Source of the DNA: Macrotis lagotis
Taxonomy: Eukaryota; Chordata; Mammalia; Peramelemorphia; Peramelidae
Direction: 5' to 3'
Assembly: GCF_037893015.1 (NCBI RefSeq)
Contig: NC_133663.1
Span: 142,979,297-143,043,296 of the forward strand
Length of the DNA stretch: 64,000 nt
Made by a program: the position numbers and the translations under genes. The notes beneath the pieces are model-generated. The model was not told where the DNA came from. It made no database searches and was given only the letters and a program-made list of their open reading frames with translations. Position 1 is the stretch's first letter; the number at the start of each line of letters is the position of its first letter. Shown here piece by piece: positions 11,751 through 22,566 of this stretch.

Positions 11751-13312
11751 TTTATTTATTTTACATTATTACAATAATCTCATGAGAATAAACATAACTT
11801 CCCACCCCCTCCCATAAAAATTGAGAAATCCCAGGAATAGCAAGAGAGGAAAAAATGTACTTCAGCCTGTGTTCAGATAATAATGACTTGGTCACTGGAA
11901 TGAATTACTTTCTTTATCATAAGTACAGCAGAGAAGTTACTTTAATATTCTTCCCACAGTTGCTATAACTAACTGTATTTTCCTCCACTGTATCCCTCCC
12001 CATGCTCATTTATTCTATTCTCCCTCTATTTTCCTCCTGTCCCTATTCAGAATCCTTCTCTTCTATCAACTACCCTGCCCTTCCTTCTCCTGATTCCCCT
12101 TTATTCCATCCCTTTTCTCTTATTATTCTCTAGGGTAAGAGAGATTTCTGTACTCTATTTAGTGTGTGTTATTTTCTCTTTGAGCCATTTCTTATGAGAA
12201 TGAAAGTTCATTCATTACCCTTTGCCTTCCAACATTCCATTCCATTGTAAAATGACCCCTGACTCTTGACTCCTATGTGAAATATTTTAACCGTTTCTTC
12301 CTCTCCTTTGTCTTCCTCCAAGTACTTTCCTTTATCACATATTGACTCTATATTTTTACTATATTATACTATTATGTTCAGCTCCTTCCTGTGCCTGGTC
12401 TATATATATGTTCCTTCTAATTGGTCTTATCAATGAGAAAGTTCATATGAATTATCATTACTTTCTTCCCATGCAAGAAAACAAATAATTCAACATCATT
12501 AAATTCTCATAATTAGTCCTTCTCATCCACTCCCTCTATGATTCACCTGAGTCCTGTATTTGGAGATCAGACTTTCTGTTCAGCTCTCCTTGTTTCAATA
12601 GGAAAGTTTGTTTCATTGAAAGTCCATCTTTTCCCCTGAAATAGGATGTCTAGTTTAGCAGGGTAGTTGATTCTCACTTGTAAACCCAGATCTTTTGCCT
12701 TTCAGAATATCATATTCCATGCCCTATGATCCCTTAATGTAGATGCTGACAGATAGTGTGTGATCCTGACTATAGAGCTACAGAAGTTTAATTTTTTTTT
12801 TCTGACAGCTTTTAGTATTTTCTCTTTGACTTGGGAGATGTGGAATTTGTCTATAATATTCCTGGAAATTTTTCTTTTGGGATCTCTTTCAGGAGGTGAT
12901 TAGTAAATTCCCTCCTTCAGGAGGTGACTGGTGACTTACCCTCTGCTTCAAGGATCTCAGGGCAATTACACTGCATTATTTCTTGAAAGATGAAGTCTAG
13001 GCTCTTTTCTTGGTCGTGACTTTAAGTTAGCCCAATAATTTTTAAATTATCTCTTCTGGATCTGTTTTTGAGGTCATTTGTTTTACCTGAGATATTTCAC
13101 ATTCTCTTCTAAGCTTTGTTTTGTATTCTTTTTGGAATAGTTTCATTTGTTCCTGATTTTTCACAAAGTTGCTGCTTCCTTTAGTTCTATTTTGCATTTG
13201 AAGGAGTTATTTTCTTCAGAGAGTCTTTTTCTCTTCATTTCCAGCTGGCCAATTCTACTCTCCAACCTTCTACTTTTACTCTTTATATATCTCTGCTTTA
13301 AAGGACTTTCCT
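11751..13312 (-). mobile_element. HAL1-like element, 3' part (ORF1 plus tail)
   Basis: The minus strand enters in the ORF1 coiled-coil region (near 13,312), then the RRM (antisense words GGGATCTCTTTCAGGAGGTG at about 12,880 and AGGCTCTTTTCTTGGTCGTGAC at about 13,000), then the ORF1 C-terminus (about 12,560-12,790). A purine-rich tail follows and ends in TAAAATAAATAAAC at 11,752. The last 220 bases, with AGCAACTGTGGG and TTATGATAAAGAA, match the 3' ends at 34,905-35,125 and 60,540-60,780. No ORF2 follows, and the element abuts an L1 RT fragment of the same orientation. A local duplication of CAGGAGGTGA lies near 12,892-12,930. Confidence 0.75.
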
Positions 13313-14185
13313 GTAAGTAGCATATTGTAGAATTGTTTTTTAATCCACTCTACTATTTGTTTTTATTTTATGGGAGAGTTCATTCCATTCATGTTCAAAG
13401 TTATAATTACTAACTCTTTATTACCCTCCATACTATTCCCCCTCTAATGTATTTTCCCCCTTTTTCTCCTCATGTGTATTTCCCAGTATTTTCCTTCTGA
13501 ATGCCATCTCTTTCAATGTGTTTGTCTCTTTATTTCCTACCCCCTCCCCTTACTTTCCTCTTTCCTTTTGCCCTTTATTTATTCCCTTCATTCTGTCAGT
13601 TACTCTTTTCCTCTCCCTCTTCTCACCTTTCCTTCTTAATAATTGAAAGGCAAAATAAGTTTTCTGAGTGTGTGTGTGTGTGTGTGTGTTAATCCTTTTT
13701 TCGTGTCAAATCTAATGAGAATAAAATTCAGACGGTTTCACCTCCTCCCTTCTTCCCGTCTACTGCAATAGGGTCCTTTGCACTTCTTCATTTGATGTGG
13801 TATGCCCCATTCAATTTCCTCCATCCTCCTATCTATTTGCTCCCCCCCCCTTTTAAGGAGATATTATTTTGAAATCATGCTATCAGAGTCACAGTCAAGT
13901 CGTGAGTGGCCATTACTTCTAGCTAAGTATATTCTCTCTAATAGAGTTACAATTCTTAAGCATTATGAGAATCTTCCTTCTAGGTATTGATATAGACAGT
14001 TTTATCTTATGGGATAAGAGTTTTTCTTTTTTCCATTTTTTTATTTTCATGTATTCCTTGAGTCTCCTGTTTGAAGTTCAAATTTTGCATTTAACTCTGG
14101 TTTTTTCGTCAGGAAAACTTAGAAGTCTCCTGCTTCATTAAATGTCCCTCTTTTTTTCCCCTTTTCCCCTGCCTCAATTTTGCCA
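13313..14185 (-). mobile_element. L1 fragment: ORF1 end, spacer and ORF2 start
   Basis: The region at 13,320-13,420 matches the antisense ORF2-start block of the L1 at 1,500-1,620 (TAGAATTGTTTTTTAATCCACTCTACTATTTG against the same words there). 13,430-14,000 is the pyrimidine-rich spacer as seen on the plus strand. 14,040-14,150 carries antisense ORF1 C-terminal words (GAAGTCTCCTGCTTCATTAAATGTCC). So the minus strand reads from the ORF1 end into the endonuclease start. Both ends are cut. Confidence 0.65.
13668..13690. repeat. (TG)n microsatellite
   Basis: Eleven TG units inside the L1 spacer. Confidence 0.95.
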
Positions 14186-15550
14186 GATAATGAAATATCT
14201 CACTGAAAAAAAAACAACTGATATGGAAAACAGACTTAGGAAAGATAATTTAAAAATTATTGGAATACCTGAAAGTCATGATCAGGAAAAGAGCCTTGAC
14301 ATCATTTTCAAAGAATTACCCTGCTATTCTAGAAGAAGAGGGCAAAATAGAAATGGAGATAATCCACTGATCCCCCTAAGAAATAGACCACAAAAAACCA
14401 ACCCCTAGGAATATTATAGCCAAGATCCAGAACTCCCAAGTCAAAGAGAAAATATTACAAGAAGCCAGAAGGACACAGTTCAAATATCGTGGAGCTGCAG
14501 TCAGGATCACACAGGACTTAGCAGCAGCTACATTAGAATCTCGTAGGGCTTTGAATACAATATACCGGAAGGCAAAAGAGCTTAGAATGCAACCGAGAAT
14601 CAGCTACCCAGCAAGGCTGAATGTCCTCTTCCAGGGAAAAAATGGACTTTCAATGAACCAGGGGAATTTCAAATATTCCTGTTGGAATGGCCAGAGCTGA
14701 AAAAAAGGTTTGATCATCAGATACAGAAGTCAGGTGAAGAATAGAGATTGGAGAAGAAGGGGAAAATATAAGGGACTTAATGAGGATGAACTGCATGTAT
14801 TCCTGTATAGAAAAATGACATTGAAAATACTCATATGAACCTTCTCAGTTAATAGAGCAGGTAGAGGGAGCTTTTATAGTTGAAGCACAAGAGAAAGCGG
14901 AATTCGAAGAAAAAACATGGTGTAAAAATGGAGTCAAAAGAATAAAAGGGAAATTTAAAGGGAGCAAGGAAAAGGAGAGGGGGAATAGGCCAAGATATTT
15001 CATATAATAAGATTTTGCTTTATTACAATGAGCTATTGCAATGATATGGAAGGGGGGAAGGCAAGGGGGAATGAGGGAATCTTCACTCTCATCAGAGGTG
15101 GCTAGGAGAGGAAACAGCATATATACTTAATGGGGTATAGATATATGGAGTAAGAAGGAGAGGGGGGGAAAGGGGGAAGGGGGGGATGTGAGTCATGGAG
15201 GAGAGGATGGACCATGGGGGGAGAGTGGTCAGTTATAACACATTTTCTTTTTTACTTCTTGCAAGGGGCTGGGATTGGATGGCCTGTCCAGGAACATAGG
15301 TCCAGGTGGATGCTAGGCCTAAGGGGTGGTATAGGGGCTCAGGGACACTTGGCCACAGAGCCGGGGATCTGTCTGCTGCACCACTCAACTACCCTGCAGC
15401 GGAGTCAGAGGGAAAGGAGATAGAAAATATAGTACATGGTAGTGGAGAAATACGAAAGGAGGGAGTTGCGATCAGCAGTGGCAACGGTGGAAAAATATGG
15501 AATTAACTTTTGCCATGGACTTATCATAAAGAATGTGATCCACCTTGAGC
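14186..15550 (+). mobile_element. HAL1-like element, 5'-truncated
   Basis: It begins inside ORF1. The frame shows MENRLRKDNLKIIGIPESHD and QEKSLDIIFKELP, the start of the ORF1 RRM, and then slips. The ORF1 C-terminal block (CAAGGCTGAATGTCCTCTTCCAGGG, AATGAACCAGGGG) is at 14,610-14,690. Past about 14,740 the sequence is the HAL1-like tail (GACTTAATGAGGATGAACTG, GGCAAGGGGGAATGAG, TCATCAGAGGTGGC), cut near 15,550 after CATGGACTTATCATAAAGAA. At its left edge it meets an opposite-strand L1 fragment. Confidence 0.75.
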
Positions 15551-15589
15551 TACTACAGGATACCTTTTGTTGGCTAATATTAAAGAAAA

Positions 15590-16285
15590 GGAAATTGACA
15601 AATGTTGGAGGGGATGTGCAAAAATGAAAGTATTAATACACTATTGGTGCAGTTCTATACTGAGTAAAATAATCTAGAGAATAATTCTGAATTCTCCACA
15701 AAAGAGAGTTCATAAAACCGTGCATAATCTTTGACCAATCAATACCACCACTTTGACCAAGTAATGCCACTAGTGGATCTGTTTTGCAATGGAAAGGACC
15801 ATTTTGTATCAAAATATTTAAAGCTATCTTTTAGTGATGGCAAAGACCTGGAAACTGAAGGGATGTCCATTGATTGAGGAATTGCTAAACAACTTATTTT
15901 ATATATGGAATACTATTGTGATTTAAACCATAATGAGCAGGATACATGGGAAAACAGAACAAAACAAAACAAAACCATGGAGCTAGTTTAGTGAAAAGGA
16001 CCTGCCAAGATCAGATGAATACTTTAGAAAACTCATTCTGATGTCTGTATTAGCCAGTGTATTGAAAAGGGTATAAGGTGGAAGTGTGGAAAATAAATGA
16101 AGTGATAGCAATAGTGTATGGAAGACATTATAAAAGAAAATAACTCATGTAACTGCAGAAAGGAATGAATATGAGAGATGTGGAGGTCTTTTTGAGATGA
16201 CAGGATAACTCCCAGCTTGCAAACTTGGCTAAGTAGTAGAATATTCATTCTATTGTTAGAAATAAAATTTTAAAAAAATCAAGGA
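15590..16285 (+). mobile_element. L1 3' end, old and diverged
   Basis: Recognisable ORF2 C-terminal words include GTTGGAGGGGATGTGCAAAAATG, TATTAATACACTATTGG, GTGATGGCAAAGACCTGGAAACTGAAGGGATGTCCATTGATTG and GGAATACTATTGTG. A 3' UTR and an A-rich end (AAATAAAATTTTAAAAAAATC) at about 16,257-16,280 follow. No usable frame remains. Confidence 0.75.
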
Positions 16286-16854
16286 AGGGAGGATAGAGGA
16301 AAAGTTAATAAGATATGTTTTCATTAACTTAAATAAAAGTTTGAAATTCACTGATGGTATGTAGAAGAGAATTCTCTTAGAAACTAATTAAAATGACAGC
16401 TTTAAATAATCTCTGTCATCATTGAGATCACAGTGTTATGGAAGTGTGTGTATGTATGCAAATACCTGTGCATGTGTTTGTGAGTGTATGCATGAATGTG
16501 TGTATGTACACGTACCAAATAACTACAATACAAAATAATATAAGATTAATAAAAGAATTGCTAACACAATGTTTTTTAATTTCCATGACTGAGTGGCTAT
16601 TAATTATTGTTATTAGAAATGACATAATCAGAGATGTGAGAATAGATTTGCATAAAATATTGATGAAAAATAAGAATGGGGAAAGAAAATCTTACAATAT
16701 TATGAAGACTAAACTTGAGGAAGGAAAGGACATGAACTCAGAAAGTTTTATTTAAAGGCTGTATCACTGGTCCAGGTGTTCATAGTCAGTGCTAAGATAT
16801 TGACAGTAAGAAGGAAAAGAAAAATTTAAGAGAGGTTAAGGAGATCTGTATTGG
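16286..16854. other. Anonymous sequence with a TG-rich patch
   Basis: No gene. An imperfect TG/TATG-rich zone lies at 16,440-16,515. A 105-codon frame at 16,438-16,755 starts inside it and shows no family similarity, so I do not call it. Confidence 0.5.
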
Positions 16855-16985
16855 AGGAAGCCAGATGACTCAGTGGATTAATCTCTAGGCCTGATATTAA
16901 AAGCATGTAAGTTCAGTCCCACCTCAGGCACTTACTAATTATGTAAAGAGGAGGTACAGGAAGAAGAAAGTCTGTCTCAACCTGT
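16855..16985 (+). mobile_element. Old tRNA-derived SINE fragment
   Basis: AGCCAGATGACTCAGTGGATTAAT, GTAAGTTCAGTCCCACCTCAGGCACTTACTAATTATG follows the SINE head and middle, but it is strongly diverged and lacks the tail. Confidence 0.6.
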
Positions 16986-17024
16986 CTAGTTTGTTTCTTA
17001 AGAGGCATCTACTACTCCTTATAG

Positions 17025-17215
17025 ATTATTGTTCATCATTTGTTCTCAAAGATGACCAATTATATCAGCAGCAAGAGGTGACTTGCAAATGAATTGGATT
17101 TAAGTGAGGCAGAGCTGAGGAAAGTCATCAGTCTTACTCTTTCTTCCAGAGTCATTGGAATCCTGTGGTGAAACATAAGTCAAGAAGGCAAGTGATGGCC
17201 AAAAATACAATGAAA
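17025..17215 (+). mobile_element. MAR1-like CORE-SINE fragment
   Basis: The words GTTCATCATTTGTTCTCAAAGATGACCAATTATATCA, GACTTGCAAATGAATTGGATTTAAGTGAGGCAGAGCTGAGGAAAGTCATCAG and TTCCAGAGTCATTGGAATCC are the head of the element at 7,848. It stops before the GGAGATGGCC block. Confidence 0.7.
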
Positions 17216-17370
17216 GTTAGGGAATAGCAAAGTTAGGGAATCAAAACAAAGAGAAGAACCTATGAATAAAAATATATAGAATAGAATCAATGGAGTATGA
17301 TGCCAAGACATATAGAGTAGATGTATATTCTGCAAAAATTCTCATGTGGTGTTTAAAATGACAAAAAAAT

Positions 17371-17512
17371 GGGTGGCTAGGTGGCACAGTGGATAGAGCA
17401 CCAGCCCTGGAGTCAGGAGTACCTGAGTTCAAATCCAGTCTCAAACACTTAATAATTACCTAGCTGGGTGGCCTTGGACAAGCCACTTGACCTCATTGCC
17501 TTGCAAAAAAAA
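17371..17512 (+). mobile_element. SINE (WSINE1-like)
   Basis: A full body from GGGTGGCTAGGTGGCACAG through GAGTTCAAATCC and TTAATAATTACCTAGCTG to CATTGCCTTGCAAAAAA. No clear TSD was found because the flanks are A-rich. It is fairly young by its low divergence. Confidence 0.92.
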
Positions 17513-19173
17513 GTTAATGAAAAATAACCTAGAAAAATAATATTGGAATGAACAAAATCATTGCTGACCTTTGGGAGATCATTTTCAATAAAAGGAATGG
17601 GGTCTGAACTTGGATTGAAAAAAATAGTAGAGTTTGTGTAGTGGAGGCAGTTATGGGAAGCTGTTCAATGAGGAAGTATATCCAATGAACGTAGATACAT
17701 GTTTCAGTAAATTTAATGATGACAGGGAAGGAAAAAATGATATTTTTTGAGATCTACAGATTATATGTTTGTATAATAAGATTATAGATATGTAGTTGTG
17801 CAGTTAGACATATGGAATAAATCACCAGTGGGAGCTGTGCAAGGGAGAATGAACATGAACAAAAGGGAAATGTTAATGAAGCAACATTCTTTAAAGGTGA
17901 AAAAATGAGACTGGGAATCAATACATTTAATGCTTAATCATCAGAAATTTTTTGAGTAAAATATCTCACTTTAATTTTCTTTCTTTCTCTTTACTTTTCT
18001 CTGTCTTAAAACAATGTGATCTAAAAATAAGAGATTAAAACATTGAATTTAACTTAATATATTTAGTTTAAGCAATAGTCTTTAAATTGACATCATTTGT
18101 TCCACAAATATTAATAAGAACTATTTCTTAATACTGTTACAATTTTGTTCTATTCTTTACAAAATTGCCTGATTTGTCTGCTTCCTCTCAGATGATACTA
18201 TCTGTTTCTCTAAAAGGAATGATAATTTTCTTACATCTGTTGTACTAGATTTAAACTTCAAAACCTAACATTAGAGGCACAGCATCAAAAAATAAATCCT
18301 GATATGCTCATTTTTCCTATATCACCTTTTTAAAATTCTCCAAGAAAACCTCTGATTGTCTTTTCTCTCCCTACACTTCCTTATTGATGTAAAAGAATGA
18401 TTATTCATTATGTCTCTCTTTAACACATTAAAATTCCTGAAGATTTCCTTGATTAACTCATTTTTGCAATCTGATCTCTCTTATAATTTAATTCTCTTTG
18501 GAACATATTAAATGATTTCCCACATTATTGGTAATGGAGGTCACATTAACTTGCTTCAATGCATGGTACACTTTGTAATGATTTTTTCTCTTCTCTTTAC
18601 CCATGAAGGTTTTATTCACCCACTCCTTTTCTCTAACATCCCATTCCCCCTAAAGCAAACCTCATAATGCCTGCATAGTTCAATATAGTCAAAAAGGAAA
18701 GGAGGGAGCAAAGAAATGAAAGTAAAAGGAAGAAACCCCAGAATGAAGTAAGGAGGAAGGGGAAGAGAAAGAAGCTAAATTGCCACTTCCAATTCTATAA
18801 TATCACTCTGAAGTCATCAGAAGCAAAATATGATATGTGGTGACACCTTCTGATAGGGGATGTCTTGATTCATCTTGAAGGTCTTTGAATATATAAAATT
18901 TAGAAAAGATGATGTCTGTTCTACAGATCACACATAAAAATATGTGCCTTTCATCATCACTTTCAAAGTGCTCTGGATCTGTCCTTGGAGAAGTTTCATG
19001 TTTAATATTTAGTCCATTAAAGATTTTTAAAAGTGAGCTGTTGGTCACTGAGGCATATATTTTGGTACTAAAGTCATACAGCTAAATCATATTAGAGGGC
19101 TAAAGAATCTACTTGACTTTTCAGAATGTTGATCTGAGCTATTTGTAGTGAATTGCAGTGAGGCAGAAAATTC
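17513..19173. other. Anonymous AT-rich sequence
   Basis: No gene or repeat family is recognised. An 81-codon frame on the minus strand (19,048-18,803) has no domain I know. Confidence 0.4.
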
Positions 19174-19210
19174 ACTTTATAGTTTTCCGTACTTTATAGT
19201 TTTCCGTACT
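19174..19210. repeat. 17-bp tandem duplication
   Basis: ACTTTATAGTTTTCCGT occurs twice in direct succession (19,174-19,190 and 19,191-19,207) with no mismatch, followed by ACT of a third partial unit. Confidence 0.95.
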
Positions 19211-19764
19211 TGCGATAATGGAACTACTTTGTTTAAGAATGAAGAGATTATTTAAATATAATCGTTTTTTTTGCTTCATATACAAAAGTTCTATGCCATT
19301 TGGAGTATATAGTTTATATTATATTTATCCTTTAAGCTTTATTCCAGAATAGTATTTCAACAACCTTATCTTTCTTATCACCCAGACTTACTCGTTTAGA
19401 ATATTCCCTCTTTAATTTCCACTGCATCAACTCTTCACCTTTTCCATTTTACCTGTTTTTAAGGGACCCCCTGCAAAAGCTTATATTATTATTTTTATTA
19501 TGAGTCTAAGTGCATCTTTCTTGAACTATTTCATCCATTTCAAAGAAAATCCTTACTCTTTCTAAAACTGAACTAATTCATGTTTTTATTCTAATGGCAC
19601 ATTCTGTTTTTATTTCTTAAAAAAATAAAAATTTCTATTAGAGTCTTATGTGCTTCCTCCTTCCTTCCTTCCTTTGTTCTCTTCTTTCCCGCAATTTTTT
19701 TCTTTATCGTTTAAAATTACTCTTTTCATGTCCACTGTGAGTACTTTTTTCCCCCACTTTACTC
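19211..19764. other. Anonymous AT-rich sequence
   Basis: No gene. A pyrimidine-rich patch (CTTCCTCCTTCCTTCCTTCC) lies at about 19,652-19,672. Confidence 0.4.
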
Positions 19765-20190
19765 AGGCAGCCACCATGGTGGTTAAGGTCCTCATCATCT
19801 TTTATCTGTAATACTGCAATAGTTTATTAATTGATATCACTCCTTCCAAATATTCCCTGGTCCACTACATCTTCTTGACTAAATCTCCACTCAAAAAGCT
19901 TTAGTGACTGACTATTGACTCTAGGATAAAGAATAAACCTCTTTTCTTAATTTAAGTACTTTCACAATATTTACAGAAATGATTATAAATACCCTTCATA
20001 TAATCTGTGAACTAGTCAAGCTAATCATCTTAATACATGTACTTGTCTGCACATGTGTCATTTTATTCCATAAGGAGAATATAAATCCCTTAAGGAAAAA
20101 AACTTTCCGTATTGTCTTTGTATCAAATGTTTAAAAAAAGTATCTAGAATAGAGGAGGTCTTAATAAATAGTTTTTCAATTGACAACAAT
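19765..20190 (+). mobile_element. L2 LINE 3' end
   Basis: Same order as the copy at 6,146-7,425. It has CTGGTCCACTACATCTTC, GTGACTGACTATTGACTCTAGGATAAAGAATAAAC, ACTTTCACAATATTTACAG, GGAGAATATAAATCCCTTAAGG, TATTGTCTTTGTATCAAA and GTATCTAGAATAGAGGAGGTCTTAATAAATAG. It is shorter and more decayed. Confidence 0.6.
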
Positions 20191-20717
20191 GATTTATTTA
20201 AAAAAATATAAAGTAATTTGGGGAGGGAATTCCTGAAAAATGGGAGGCATCAGGAAAATCATATGGAACATGATGCATTAGCTGAATATTTAAATAAATA
20301 AAGATCCTAATATGAAAAGTTCAGTATGAGTACATAATGTATTTCAATTATTTGTAATAATCACTACAATAATCACTTCAGAAATAGGGGATAGTAAGGT
20401 GTTTTTGAGGGGTAATATGAAGCATTCTGACTATAACATTACAAGCAGGTCGTCCAACCATATCTTATAAATCTCACAAAATACATTGGGGTTAGCTTTG
20501 ATGAACTTTAAATGCTAGAAGTCCCTACAACAGGATAGCACCTTATATTATTCAAAATGTCTTTCAGATCACATATATTTTTTCCCTTTTTTCTTTCTTT
20601 TTTCTTTTTTTTTATCCCAGGTTATTGCTCAGTAGACAATTCCCTTTGAGCTATATTAAACTTTACAACATGCAGAACTCATCAAAATAACAGTGATCTG
20701 GATCCCCATTCTATGTT
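20191..20717. other. Anonymous sequence
   Basis: No gene or repeat family seen. A T-rich run lies at about 20,580-20,615. Confidence 0.4.
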
Positions 20718-20734
20718 CATATTTGAAAAATATA

Positions 20735-20890
20735 GGGGGAACCCAGATGGCATAGTGGATAAAGCACTGGCCCTGGAGTCAGGAGTATCTGCGTTCAAAT
20801 CTGGTCTAAGACACTTAATAATTATCTAGCTGCGTCGCCTTGGGCAAGCCACTTAAGCATGTTTGCCTTGCAAAAAAACCCTCCCAAAAA
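20735..20890 (+). mobile_element. SINE (WSINE1-like) with 17-bp TSD
   Basis: A full element from GGGGGAACCCAGATGGCATAGTGG to a GCAAAAAAACC tail. It is flanked by CATATTTGAAAAATATA (20,718-20,734) and CATATTTGAACAATATA (20,891-20,907), a 17-bp TSD with one mismatch. The GCGTCG in place of GTGTGG in the tail domain is unusual. Confidence 0.95.
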
Positions 20891-20907
20891 CATATTTGAA
20901 CAATATA

Positions 20908-22269
20908 AAATTTATATTAGATGTTGGCCATCTGTGTTTATGACTTTATAGTCATAGGTGGCAAAAAGCTTTTCCTTATAAATAAGACTTACTTTTTCAC
21001 ATTAATGTGACTTGCCTAGCATAGTAAACAGAATTGAGTTTTTAAGACTCATTTTTTAAAAAATGAATTTTTAAATTTTTTTTACTTTTAGAGAAGTTGA
21101 ATTTCTTAATATTTCTATCAAATGGAAAAACTGATATTTCAATTCCATTAAATTGCATTTATTTCTACCATGATCCAATTTCCCTTTGGAAAAATAAATT
21201 TTGAATTATCTGAACTGAAGGAGTTCCAGCACCCCATTATTAGATATTATGTAGTGAAAAGAATCTAGTAATGGTTTTTATCATATGTAAATGTACCTGT
21301 TCAATTGATCATTTGGACATTCTTTTGTGCTTTTAAAAATATATGAAAATGTCTATATTCTTTAAACCTGATATAATCTAATAATTTACTTGCATAAAAA
21401 TTCTTTGGGGGGGAAAGTTTTATGCTACTTTTGTTACAAACTGACTTTAAAGTTACAAATGACCTTAGACATCATTCATATAACTGAAACCTGCTTTTAT
21501 TTTAGGGATGATGGTTCTCTAAGAGAAGAAACTTGGTCAAGGGTACAGAACAAGGATGATAGCTAGGTACTGAGGCTAGCTCTTTTGACTTATAATAAGT
21601 GCTAAATAAATATTTAATATAATATATTTTTAGAACACTCTACAGTCTCTATAAAGTACTGGATAGAAGAGACCTAATAATCCAAACATTCAAATCCCAT
21701 AAATTTATAAGTAAGATGATAGTGACTCACCAAGAATAAATTACTTGAGCAAAGATACACACGTAGTTAGACTTAGAACTAGAATTTTATTTCAGCTCCA
21801 ATAAGTAGAGTCATAAGTACTGCTTTACCATGCTATTTTAATAAATACAAAATTTCAATATATTTTTCTTATTGAGATTATGTTTTACCTTCTTAATTTG
21901 CAGATTATAAAAATTAAAATGGTCTAGAGTTTATCTTCTGCAATCACCCTAGTTTACAAACTGATATTGAGAAAATAATGTAACTTGCTCTGGAAAAAAC
22001 TGAGCTCCAGAAAGTAGATGAACTTTAACACCATTGCTCTTTTTACTAAATTGTAATTTTCTTTAACATTTTCATCCTTTTCCAGGAAAATACCATGAAA
22101 TACCTCATTCTCATCAATTCCATAGTTAAAAATGCTGGGTTTTATTTACATGCCATTTTAATTGTATCCTGACATAGGTTTTTGACAAATGAGTTAATTT
22201 TTGGATCTATAAAATGACTATTGAAGGGAGGTTGTAGACAAATCACTGAAGTTCCTAGATATAAAGATT
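20908..22269. other. Anonymous sequence with faint MIR-like words
   Basis: No gene. Weak resemblance to antisense MIR words is seen at about 21,700-21,830 (AATTACTTGAGCAAAGATACACACGTAGTTAG, then AACTAGAATTTTATTTCAGCTCC). It is too diverged to call. Confidence 0.4.
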
Positions 22270-22325
22270 ATATAGATGGATAGATAGGTCTATAGCTAGA
22301 CAGATACATAGATCTATAGATACAC
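22270..22325. repeat. (GATA)n-like imperfect microsatellite
   Basis: Degenerate run of ATAGATGGATAGATAG, CTATAGCTAGACAGATACATAGATC units. Confidence 0.8.
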
Positions 22326-22401
22326 ATAAATTACTTAAAATTAAATTATCATTGACTTTTGAAAAGACTAAAGTGCAATTTAATTAAAAATAAAGAGAAT
22401 A

Positions 22402-22552
22402 GTGGGGGTGGCTAGGTGGCTCAGTGGATAGAGCACTGGCCCTGGACTCAGGAGTACCTGAGTTCAAATCTGGCCTCAAACATTTAATAATTACCTAGCT
22501 GTGTGACCTTGGGCAAGCCACATAACCCCATTGCCTTGTAAAAACAAAAAGG
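22402..22552 (+). mobile_element. SINE (WSINE1-like) with 14-bp TSD
   Basis: A full body from GTGGGGGTGGCTAGGTGG to CATTGCCTTGTAAAAACAAAAAGG. It is flanked by AAATAAAGAGAATA at 22,388-22,401 and at 22,553-22,566, an exact 14-bp TSD. This is one of the cleanest and probably youngest copies in the window. Confidence 0.96.
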
Positions 22553-22566
22553 AAATAAAGAGAATA

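Noticed and set aside
16438..16755. 105-codon frame on the plus strand
   Set aside because: It begins in a TG-rich low-complexity patch and has no recognisable domain or supporting gene structure.
17371..17512. tRNA gene
   Set aside because: The tRNA-like head with a B-box word belongs to a dispersed SINE; it does not fold into a full tRNA with acceptor stem and it recurs many times.
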